Of a DNA stretch of 6,804 nt, positions 1 to 5,965 are shown piece after piece; the stretch's first letter is position 1; each line of letters begins with the position of its first letter. The notes under the pieces were generated by a model, which saw only the letters and a program-made list of their open reading frames with translations, did not search any database and was not told where the DNA came from. The position numbers were made by a program, and so were the translations under genes. The DNA is taken from contig WLCS01000049.1 in NCBI GenBank assembly GCA_009705185.1, positions 1-6,804 on the forward strand, given 5' to 3'. This stretch comes from Actinomycetota bacterium (GTDB lineage: Bacteria; Actinomycetota; Actinomycetes; Nanopelagicales; Nanopelagicaceae).

Positions 1-2264
1 TCGTTCTGGATTCAACTGAGCCACTTGTTCTCAAAGCCGGCTTAGAAGCCCTCGGCGGAAGATCTGTCATTAACTCTGTTAACTATGAAGATGGCGATGG
101 TCCAACATCTCGATTTGCAAAGATTATGCCGCTGGTAAAGGAGCATGGAGCATCAGTTGTTGCTCTGACTATTGATGAAGAAGGTCAAGCTCGTACTGCC
201 GAATGGAAATTGCGCGTTGCTAGACGGTTGATTAATGATTTAACAGAAAACTGGAGCATGAACGTTGGCGATATTCTGATTGATGCGCTGACTTTCCCTA
301 TCGCGACAGGACAAGAAGAAACTCGCAGAGATGGCTTAGAAACTATCAACGCAATCCGAACATTGAAGACCGAGTTTCCTCAAGTACAAACAACACTTGG
401 CGTCAGTAATGTTTCATTTGGATTAAACCCAGCGGCCAGAGTTGTTTTAAACTCGGTCTTCTTGCACGAGTGCGTTCAGGCTGGATTGGATTCTGCAATT
501 GTGCATCCTTCCAAGATTATGCCTATGGCACGCGTCGATGAGCAACAGAAGAAAGTTGCACTTGATCTTATTTATGACCGTCGAGAGTATGACGGTGAAA
601 ATGTTACATACGACCCTTTATCTGCTTACCTCCAGCTTTTTGAAGGCGTAGAACTGGCTGCATCAAGAAATATCCGTGCCTCTGAATTAGCTGCTCTGCC
701 ACTGCGTGAACGTCTCGAGCGACGAATCATCGATGGTGAAAAAGTTGGACTCACGGATGATCTCGACGCCGCAATGGCAGAGGGAATTACTCCGATCAAT
801 ATCATTAATGACCATCTTCTCGAGGGCATGAAAGTAGTCGGGGAACTCTTTGGAAAAGGCGAGATGCAACTTCCATTCGTTCTTCAAAGTGCCGAAGTGA
901 TGAAATCTGCCGTTGCCTACCTAGAACCACATATGGAGAAAACAGACGACGGTGGTCGAGGCCGTATTTTACTTGCGACAGTAAAGGGAGATGTTCACGA
1001 TATTGGAAAGAACTTGGTCGATATCATTCTTTCCAATAACGGATATCAAGTGGTAAATATTGGAATCAAACAAACTATCAATCAAATTATTGATGCAGCT
1101 CTTGAAAACAATGTGGACGCAGTTGGCATGTCAGGTCTACTCGTTAAATCAACAGTTATTATGAAAGAGAACCTTGAAGAGATTACCTCACGGGGACTTG
1201 ACCAAAAATGGCCAGTTATTCTCGGTGGTGCAGCTCTGACTCGAGCATACGTTGAAGATGATCTCGCTTCGATGTTTCCAGGTGAAGTCAGATATGCCAG
1301 AGATGCTTTTGAAGGTTTGCGTTTAATGGATGCCATCATGGCAGTTAAACGAGGAGATGAAGGCGCCGCTCTGCCGGCTCTTCGTGAAAGAAAAGTTAAA
1401 CGCGTTGAAAAGAGTTACGCAGATCGATTACTCGACACGGAAAGAAGTGATGTCGCAACTGATATCGATATTCCTGGTGTTCCTTTCTTCGGTTCACGAA
1501 TCGTTAAAGGTATTCCTTTAGCTGATTATGTTGGAATGCTCGATGAACGCGCTCTATTTGTCGGTCAATGGGGTTTAAAAGGTAATCGCGGAGAGTTTGA
1601 AGAGATGGCAGAGTCTGAAGGTCGTCCACGATTGCGCGCACTACTCAATGAAGTTCAATCACAAGGGTGGCTCGAAGCTGCCGTTGTTTATGGATATTTT
1701 CCTTGCGTCTCAGAAGGCAACGATCTCATCGTTTTGCATCACGAAGGTCCAGATAAAGGCAAAGAGAGAGTTCGTTTCACCTTCCCGCGCCAATCGCGAG
1801 ATAGACGTTTATGTTTGGCCGATTTCTTCGCCGCTCAAAGTACTGGCAGAACTGATGTTGTTGCTTTTCATGTTGTCACAATGGGAAACACTGTCAGCAA
1901 GGCGGCTAATGAACTATTCGCAGCAGATAAATACCGAGAATACTTGGAGCTCCACGGTTTATCCGTGCAACTGACTGAAGCGCTAGCCGAACATTGGCAC
2001 GCACGTATTAGAGAAGAGATGAAAGTACGAGATCAAGATGCTCCCGATCTTCAAGGGATTTTGGATCAAGGCTACAGAGGTTCACGATATTCATTCGGTT
2101 ATCCTGCATGTCCTGATATCGAACAACAGACTCAACTGTGCGAGCTTCTTGAGCCCGAACGTATTGGGGTTGAGCTCTCAGAGGAGTTCCAATTACATCC
2201 AGAGCAATCAACATCAGCGATTATCGTTCATCACCCAGAGGCAAAGTACTTTAACGCAAATTAA
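1..2264 (+). CDS. metH: Methionine synthase, cobalamin-dependent (5' end missing)
   Basis: Transfers the methyl group of 5-methyltetrahydrofolate to homocysteine through a cobalamin cofactor in the cytoplasm. The frame is open from the left edge (first full codon at 3), so the ATG at 126 is internal: the preceding residues LDSTEP and NSVNYEDGDGP are typical of the MetH folate domain. In the visible 753 residues the order is: end of the pterin/folate barrel (about 1-160, with LTIDEEGQART), helical cobalamin cap (about 195-285), B12-binding Rossmann domain (about 300-440) with GDVHDIG and the cobalt-ligand histidine at residue 332, SGL with S377 and GGAALT near 408, then the AdoMet reactivation domain (about 480-753) with RGSRYSFGYPACPD at 692-705. 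The homocysteine/zinc domain must lie upstream of the window. The 3' end is intact. The stop TAA at 2262-2264 overlaps the stop of the convergent nuclease gene. The presence of the reactivation domain implies full B12-dependent MetH rather than a MetE-type enzyme. Confidence 0.97.
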   Translation, partial: VLDSTEPLVLKAGLEALGGRSVINSVNYEDGDGPTSRFAKIMPLVKEHGASVVALTIDEEGQARTAEWKLRVARRLINDLTENWSMNVGDILIDALTFPIATGQEETRRDGLETINAIRTLKTEFPQVQTTLGVSNVSFGLNPAARVVLNSVFLHECVQAGLDSAIVHPSKIMPMARVDEQQKKVALDLIYDRREYDGENVTYDPLSAYLQLFEGVELAASRNIRASELAALPLRERLERRIIDGEKVGLTDDLDAAMAEGITPINIINDHLLEGMKVVGELFGKGEMQLPFVLQSAEVMKSAVAYLEPHMEKTDDGGRGRILLATVKGDVHDIGKNLVDIILSNNGYQVVNIGIKQTINQIIDAALENNVDAVGMSGLLVKSTVIMKENLEEITSRGLDQKWPVILGGAALTRAYVEDDLASMFPGEVRYARDAFEGLRLMDAIMAVKRGDEGAALPALRERKVKRVEKSYADRLLDTERSDVATDIDIPGVPFFGSRIVKGIPLADYVGMLDERALFVGQWGLKGNRGEFEEMAESEGRPRLRALLNEVQSQGWLEAAVVYGYFPCVSEGNDLIVLHHEGPDKGKERVRFTFPRQSRDRRLCLADFFAAQSTGRTDVVAFHVVTMGNTVSKAANELFAADKYREYLELHGLSVQLTEALAEHWHARIREEMKVRDQDAPDLQGILDQGYRGSRYSFGYPACPDIEQQTQLCELLEPERIGVELSEEFQLHPEQSTSAIIVHHPEAKYFNAN

Positions 2265-3013
2265 TTGTGAGCAGGACAGATAGTTTTAAAGAAGCACCAG
2301 TCGCACAATCTTGATTTCTTCGTTGGAAAATGAGAAGTTTCAATTGCGGTCAAAATCTCTTGCCCTATGTTAAGTAAAACCTTTTCAGCTGATTTCAACT
2401 GTGCTTCGGTGGGTGTGCTTTCAAGGAGTTTGTTATCTCCTAAGTAAATCAACCTTAGTAACCGGGGGAGTACTCCATGGTTTTGCCAATACAGCAACGC
2501 ATACACTCGAAGTTGAAAGAGTGCCTTCTCTTCCCATCCTGGTTTAGGTGATTTTCCTGTCTTGTAATCAACAATACGAACTTCTCCTGTAGGTGCAATA
2601 TCAAGCCGATCGACATAACCATGTAAATAGATCTCGTCATTCATATTCTTCTCAAGATGCATTTCTCGATATGTTGATTCAAATGTGTTTGGCTTCTCTA
2701 ATTGAAAATAGTTACCCAAAAGAGCTCCTGCGCGATCCATCCACTCTTTCTCATCTAAAACTAATTGAGCTAATTCAGGTTTTGCTTCACATTGCTCTCG
2801 CCAGGCCTGGGGGAGTAAATCCAGCGCCGTTTCGATGGTGCGTTCTTCGCTTGCCTTCTCGAATAAATCTTCCAAAACTGAATGAATGAGTTTTCCGCGT
2901 TCGGCATCAATGCTAGGAGGCTCTGGCAGCTGATCAATTGCTCGGTATTTGTATAGCTGCGGACAATTTGTGAAGTCATTCAACCGACTGGGTGAGAGTC
3001 GCAACTGTTCCAT
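2261..3013 (-). CDS. RecB-family PD-(D/E)XK exonuclease with Fe-S cluster motif
   Basis: A 250-residue stand-alone nuclease domain of the RecB/AddB C-terminal type (PDDEXK_1), expected to cut DNA during repair; the exact substrate is unknown. Visible motifs in order: N-terminal Cys17 in NCPQLYKYR, GKLIH with His44, GYVDRLD with Asp135, VDYKTGK with Asp149 and Lys151 (catalytic core), QLRVY (Q167, Y171), and a C-terminal CDWCFFKTIC giving Cys237, Cys240 and Cys246. One N-terminal plus three C-terminal cysteines is the Fe-S arrangement known from AddB-like nucleases. No helicase domain is present. The ATG at 3011-3013 is the only sensible start: it lies six codons before the conserved SPSRLNDF segment and 7 bp after a TATCGT -10 element, which suggests a leaderless mRNA. 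It is divergent from trmI, as for the recB-like gene beside trmI in mycobacteria. Its promoter matches the PafBC-dependent damage motif, pointing to a role in the DNA-damage response (inference). Confidence 0.93.
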   Translation of the reverse strand: MEQLRLSPSRLNDFTNCPQLYKYRAIDQLPEPPSIDAERGKLIHSVLEDLFEKASEERTIETALDLLPQAWREQCEAKPELAQLVLDEKEWMDRAGALLGNYFQLEKPNTFESTYREMHLEKNMNDEIYLHGYVDRLDIAPTGEVRIVDYKTGKSPKPGWEEKALFQLRVYALLYWQNHGVLPRLLRLIYLGDNKLLESTPTEAQLKSAEKVLLNIGQEILTAIETSHFPTKKSRLCDWCFFKTICPAHN

Positions 3014-3043
3014 TCCGCCGACGATACCGTGACCTACCGACAG
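3014..3043 (-). promoter_or_regulatory. RecA-NDp/PafBC-type promoter of the RecB-family nuclease
   Basis: Read on the minus strand, CTGTCGGTA (3043-3035) is followed by exactly 8 bp (3034-3027), then TATCGT (3026-3021), then 7 bp to the ATG at 3013. The published mycobacterial RecA-NDp consensus, the site of PafBC-dependent activation, is tTGTCRGTG-N8-TAN3T. The seven-base core TGTCGGT, the 8-bp spacing and the TANNNT -10 all match; only the two outer bases of the 9-mer differ. There is no good TTGACA -35 at normal spacing, as expected for an activator-dependent promoter. The predicted transcription start falls at the A of the ATG, so the message would be leaderless. PafBC is encoded about 0.9 kb away on the other strand. 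Confidence 0.72.
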
Positions 3044-3071
3044 ATCTGAGTTCCTCGCCTAAGATGCGCAT
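3037..3071 (+). promoter_or_regulatory. Predicted sigma70-type promoter of trmI-pafB-pafC, leaderless
   Basis: CCGACA (3037-3042, four of six bases of TTGACA) is followed by a 17-bp spacer and TAAGAT (3060-3065, matching TANNNT). Six bases later lies the GTG start of trmI at 3072, where transcription would begin. No Shine-Dalgarno sequence precedes the GTG and an in-frame TAA at 3060-3062 rules out a longer protein, so the gene is either leaderless or poorly initiated. The -35 sits inside the TGTCGGT element of the opposing nuclease promoter. Confidence 0.55.
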
Positions 3072-3923
3072 GTGTCTAAAGATGGATTTTTTAAAGCCGG
3101 AGATCGGATTCAACTCACCGACCCAAAGGGCAAGTTATATAGCTTTACGATTACTCCTGGCAAAGAGTGGCACACTCATAAAGGTTGGATCACTCACGAT
3201 GATCTCATTGGGTTACCGGAAGGATCAGTTGTAAGTACGACTGCGGGTTTGAAATTTACCGCCTTTATTCCTCTTCTTGCTGATTATGTTCTTTCGATGC
3301 CTCGTGGAGCCACGATTGTGTATCCGAAAGATGCGGCGATGATTGTTGGAGTTGCCGATATTTATCCTGGTGCAAGAGTTCTTGAAGCCGGCGTCGGAAG
3401 TGGAGCTCTCACTCTTTCACTATTACGCGCCGTCGGAGATAGCGGTTCTGTTCATTCGGTTGAGCGACGCCAAGATTTTGCAGATAACGCGCGCGCAAAT
3501 GTGGAGAACTATTTTGGAAGCGCCCCTGGAAATTGGAAACTTGATGTTGGTTCAGTACAGGAGCAAGAGTTTGCCGATCAATTCGATCGCGTAGTTCTCG
3601 ACATGCTGGCGCCTTGGGAATGTATAGAAATGGCAGCAAAAGTATTACGTCCTGGGGGAGTTTTCCTCGCCTACGTTGCAACAACTACACAACTCTCAGC
3701 AACGGCTGAAGCGATAAAGAGTGATGGACACTTCACCGAGCCAGAAAGCTCAGAAACAATTGTCAGAGGTTGGCACCATGAAGGTCTCGCTGTCCGTCCA
3801 CAACAAAGAATGATCGGGCACACAGGATTCCTTATTCAAAGTAGAAGAATGGCACCAGGTGTTGACGTGCTCGCACGACGTAGACGCCCTGCCAAAGGTG
3901 CATACGGTGTCGCGGAAGAGTGA
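3072..3923 (+). CDS. trmI: tRNA (adenine-58-N1)-methyltransferase TrmI
   Basis: An AdoMet-dependent enzyme that makes m1A58 in the T-loop of tRNAs, acting as a homotetramer in characterised bacterial relatives. The 283-residue length is normal. An N-terminal beta domain (about 1-75) is followed by the class I methyltransferase fold: VLEAGVGSG (103-111) binds AdoMet, SVER with Glu131 is the expected ribose-binding acid, and VLDMLAPW places the catalytic Asp at 177. The C-terminal GHTGFL and RRRRPAKGAYG segments are typical of actinobacterial members such as the mycobacterial Rv2118c type. The start is GTG at 3072, forced by an in-frame stop at 3060-3062. The C-terminus looks complete and overlaps pafB by 17 bp, so trmI and pafBC are probably one transcript. 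In many relatives the proteasome genes lie downstream of trmI; here they do not. Confidence 0.95.
   Translation: MSKDGFFKAGDRIQLTDPKGKLYSFTITPGKEWHTHKGWITHDDLIGLPEGSVVSTTAGLKFTAFIPLLADYVLSMPRGATIVYPKDAAMIVGVADIYPGARVLEAGVGSGALTLSLLRAVGDSGSVHSVERRQDFADNARANVENYFGSAPGNWKLDVGSVQEQEFADQFDRVVLDMLAPWECIEMAAKVLRPGGVFLAYVATTTQLSATAEAIKSDGHFTEPESSETIVRGWHHEGLAVRPQQRMIGHTGFLIQSRRMAPGVDVLARRRRPAKGAYGVAEE
3894..3900 (+). promoter_or_regulatory. Ribosome binding site that fixes the pafB start
   Basis: AAAGGTG, close to the AAAGGAGG Shine-Dalgarno consensus, lies inside the last codons of trmI and ends 6 bp before GTG 3907. It favours that codon over the in-frame GTG at 3859 (which would add 16 residues unlike the family) and over GTG 3898, which it overlaps. 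Confidence 0.55.
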
Positions 3924-4848
3924 ACGGCTCGTCAATCTCACTATTGCCTTATTGGCAACGGGACGTTGGATAACCAAGTCTGAAATCTTCCGATCCATCG
4001 AAGGTTATGCAGGAGATATATCTGCGCAAGAGAGAATGTTCGAACGTGACAAAGAAGAACTTCGTAATCTAGGAATAGAGATCGAAGTAGGAAGCTTTGA
4101 TCCGCTTTTCGAAGATGAAGTTGGATATCGAATTAGACCCGAGAAATATCGTATTGATTTATCTCGTTTGTCATCAGAGCAAATCTCTCTTATGTCTGCT
4201 GCAGCCATGGTGTGGAAGAATTCAAAGATTGATTCCCAGGCATCCTCAGCGCTTTTGAAATTAAGCGCTTTAGGAATTGAATCTGATATTGATGGGATAA
4301 ATCCTTTTACTCCACAGGTATTGAATCCAGATCACAATCTTGACGCAGTAATTAATGCAATTGCTTCCCGAAAAGCGATCTCCTTTGGTTATCGACAAGC
4401 TGACTCTTCAATTGTGGAACGAGCAATCGAGCCATTCGGAGTAGGTACAAAGAATGGCTACTGGTATGTCTCGGGTAGAGATTTAGATAAAGATGCATTG
4501 CGCGTTTTTAGGCTTGATCGCTGTGTTTCGGCAATGAAGGAGCAAGGTAAAGCTAATTCTTACGAGCTGCCTAAGGATTTCTCCATGAAGCAACAGCTTG
4601 CTGCTCGTGAGAGGAAATATTCATGTGTCTTATCTATTCGCGTCGACAGTTCATTTGAAATCAGGCGACGCTCGGAATTGATTTCATCAGATGATGAATG
4701 GGATCAAGTGAGATACACATATGCGTCTGAAGATGATGCATTGCGAGATTTGCTCTGGCATCGGGGCGACGTGAGAGTGATCGAGCCCGCCTCTCTTCTG
4801 CAACGTTACCGAGAATCTCTTGCCAATATTGTGAGTGCCCATGGTTAA
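3907..4848 (+). CDS. pafB: PafB, WYL-domain DNA-damage response activator subunit
   Basis: One half of PafBC, a transcription activator that in mycobacteria switches on the LexA-independent DNA-damage regulon; the name refers to its usual position beside the Pup ligase gene pafA, not to proteolysis. The 313-residue protein has an N-terminal winged helix-turn-helix (about 4-60, starting KSERLVNLTIALL), a middle linker, a WYL domain (about 140-215) with YWYVSGRDLD (W186, Y187, V188) and RVFRLDR ending near 205, and a C-terminal WCX-type region (about 230-313). The start at GTG 3907 begins MSRKSERL, the usual family start, and has a Shine-Dalgarno 6 bp upstream; an in-frame GTG at 3859 is the longer alternative. 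The gene overlaps trmI by 17 bp and pafC by 8 bp, so translation is probably coupled. The expected neighbours pafA, prcBA, pup, dop and mpa are missing. The natural signal sensed by the WYL domain is not visible in the sequence; single-stranded DNA is a reported ligand for the family. Confidence 0.93.
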   Translation: MSRKSERLVNLTIALLATGRWITKSEIFRSIEGYAGDISAQERMFERDKEELRNLGIEIEVGSFDPLFEDEVGYRIRPEKYRIDLSRLSSEQISLMSAAAMVWKNSKIDSQASSALLKLSALGIESDIDGINPFTPQVLNPDHNLDAVINAIASRKAISFGYRQADSSIVERAIEPFGVGTKNGYWYVSGRDLDKDALRVFRLDRCVSAMKEQGKANSYELPKDFSMKQQLAARERKYSCVLSIRVDSSFEIRRRSELISSDDEWDQVRYTYASEDDALRDLLWHRGDVRVIEPASLLQRYRESLANIVSAHG

Positions 4849-5737
4849 GAAATCCTCACCCACTGAGAAGGCGGCTAGATTATTGGATTTGGTTCCATAT
4901 CTTTACTCGCACCAAGGGATCGCTCTTTCGGATTTATCATCGACTTTTGGAGTAAGCGAGTCCGAAATTATTTCTGATCTGAATACGCTCTGGATGTGCG
5001 GTGAATCCAGATTCGATTTGGTTGATTTAGAGTTCGAATCAGGCTTTGTTTCAATACGAAATGCTGAGTCACTCAATATGGTTCGCTCTCTTTCTACGCA
5101 AGAAACCATGTCTATTCTATTTGGCCTGGATTTGCTGCGAGAAGAACTTGGGGATCAAAGAGCTGACCTCATTAATCAGATTGATGCTTTAAAGGTATTG
5201 CTCAATGAGCAAATTTCTCACATTGTTTCAGCGTCACCACTTGTAAATACTGCGATCCTCGAAGCTATACACGCATCAATTGAGATGCGAAAGGCGCTCT
5301 CAATCACGTATAGATCGATTTCAGATGATGTTATTTCGACAAGAACTATCGATGCCTTAGAGTTTGTTTCTCGCGGTAGCAAGGTATTTCTCCAAGCTTT
5401 TTGTCATAGCGCCCAATCTGGGCGAACGTTTCGTCTTGATCGCATTGAGAGCGCAACGTTGACACAGGTTGATGCGACGAAGGTTCACTCCTTGAAACAG
5501 AGCCCTTCCACGTTGGAAATTAAGTTGCGCATTCATTCCGAATCCCGTCGCGCACATGAAACGTTTGGAAACCTTCGCGAGAATCCAGATGGCAGCTACC
5601 AAGGCGTAGTTTTCAGCAAACAGTGGCTCATTCGTGAAATTCTCGCTTCAGCAGGGGCGATAGAACTCCTTGAACCCGTGGAGATCAGAGATGAGATTGC
5701 TCTCGAGGCAACAGCGCTGAGCGCTGCATATCGCTGA
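4841..5737 (+). CDS. pafC: PafC, WYL-domain DNA-damage response activator subunit
   Basis: Partner of PafB in the PafBC activator. The 298-residue protein has an N-terminal helix-turn-helix (about 9-55; KAARLLDLVPYL then LSSTFGVSESEIISDL and LWMCG, a family hallmark), a linker, a WYL domain (about 135-210) with GSKVFLQAFC (179-188) and GRTFRLDRI (194-202), and a WCX-like C-terminal region (about 220-298). The WYL triad itself is altered: where PafB has WYV, PafC has VFL, while the FRLDR arginines remain. ATG 4841 is chosen because it starts MVKK just before the conserved helix; GTG 4835 would add two residues. Neither has a clear Shine-Dalgarno, so the gene probably depends on ribosomes finishing pafB, which would keep the two subunits in step. 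Both proteins are separate here, not fused as in some actinobacteria. Confidence 0.92.
   Translation: MVKKSSPTEKAARLLDLVPYLYSHQGIALSDLSSTFGVSESEIISDLNTLWMCGESRFDLVDLEFESGFVSIRNAESLNMVRSLSTQETMSILFGLDLLREELGDQRADLINQIDALKVLLNEQISHIVSASPLVNTAILEAIHASIEMRKALSITYRSISDDVISTRTIDALEFVSRGSKVFLQAFCHSAQSGRTFRLDRIESATLTQVDATKVHSLKQSPSTLEIKLRIHSESRRAHETFGNLRENPDGSYQGVVFSKQWLIREILASAGAIELLEPVEIRDEIALEATALSAAYR
5712..5726 (+). other. Short GC-rich hairpin at the end of pafC
   Basis: CAGCGC (5712-5717), loop TGA, GCGCTG (5721-5726) form a perfect 6-bp stem over the last pafC codons. TTTT follows only at 5739-5742, about 12 bp later, so this is a poor match to an intrinsic terminator. Two copies of TCTCGAG (5701-5707 and 5742-5748) flank it, and their palindromic cores could pair around the hairpin. 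It may attenuate read-through into tatA, or may be chance. Confidence 0.2.
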
Positions 5738-5751
5738 ATTTTCTCGAGTGC

Positions 5752-5765
5752 GATAATCTAGTGAC
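5752..5765 (+). promoter_or_regulatory. Candidate -10 element of a leaderless tatA promoter
   Basis: The 28-bp gap before tatA contains GATAAT (5752-5757) overlapping TAATCT (5754-5759), which both resemble a -10 hexamer and end 8 and 6 bp before the ATG at 5766. The placement mirrors the trmI and nuclease promoters, where transcription would start at the start codon. No convincing -35 is visible, and no Shine-Dalgarno is present in the gap. Confidence 0.42.
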
Positions 5766-5960
5766 ATGCCTTTCTTACGCGAACCTAGCCACATTCTTTT
5801 ACTACTTATAGTCGTTGTAATCCTCTTTGGAGCTAAGCGACTTCCAGACTCTGCACGCTCACTCGGGAAATCAATGCGTATTTTCAAGAGTGAAATGAAG
5901 GAGATGAAAGAAGATGGCAAGAACCCAGATAAAAAAGACCAAGGCACTGTAGAAAACTAA
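5766..5960 (+). CDS. tatA: Sec-independent translocase subunit TatA
   Basis: Pore-forming component of the twin-arginine translocase, which moves folded proteins across the cytoplasmic membrane. The 64-residue protein has the standard layout: a short N-terminal membrane helix (about 8-21, [12 protein letters not shown]), the Phe-Gly hinge (F21, G22) in LFGAKRLP, an amphipathic helix (about 26-49) with [18 protein letters not shown], and a charged hydrophilic tail. It resembles actinobacterial TatA more than TatB, being short and having the FGAKRLP and SLGKS motifs. It lies 28 bp after pafC and 5 bp before tatC, the usual pafC-tatA-tatC order. TatB is not in this window and would be expected elsewhere if present. 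Confidence 0.95.
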   Translation: MPFLREPSHILLLLIVVVILFGAKRLPDSARSLGKSMRIFKSEMKEMKEDGKNPDKKDQGTVEN

Positions 5961-5965
5961 TTTCA

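Noticed and set aside
1891..1899. CTGTCAGCA inside metH as another PafBC site
   Set aside because: TAATGA is at 7 rather than 8 bp and lacks the final T; there is no gene start downstream.
1597..1974. 125-codon + strand ORF inside metH
   Set aside because: It lies in another frame of the conserved MetH reactivation domain and its translation has no family features.
2264..2309. ATTGTG ... CACAAT inverted repeat after metH as a terminator
   Set aside because: Only 6 bp of stem with a 34-base loop, no T-tract, and entirely within the nuclease coding region.
3044..3065. A second PafBC motif for trmI (ATCTGAGTT before TAAGAT)
   Set aside because: Only about 5 of 9 bases fit and the spacing is 7, so the trmI promoter is better explained by CCGACA-17-TAAGAT.
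3760..3768. TTGTCAGAG on the + strand, 8 of 9 matches to the PafBC 9-mer, inside trmI about 140 bp before pafB
   Set aside because: At the required 8-bp spacing the sequence is CATGAA, not TANNNT, and it lies in conserved trmI coding sequence, so it is unlikely to be a promoter for pafB.
3859..3906. Longer pafB starting at GTG 3859
   Set aside because: The extra 16 residues are the shifted frame of the conserved trmI C-terminus and do not resemble PafB N-termini; GTG 3907 has a Shine-Dalgarno at proper distance.
3072..5737. Residual pup, prc or pafA pseudogene sequence between trmI and pafC
   Set aside because: The coding sequences overlap without gaps and no frame contains a GGQ/GGE-ending small protein or proteasome motif.
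5648..5947. 99-codon minus-strand ORF across the pafC end and tatA
   Set aside because: It is antisense to well-supported pafC and tatA, has no recognisable domain and no promoter; it is a shadow frame.
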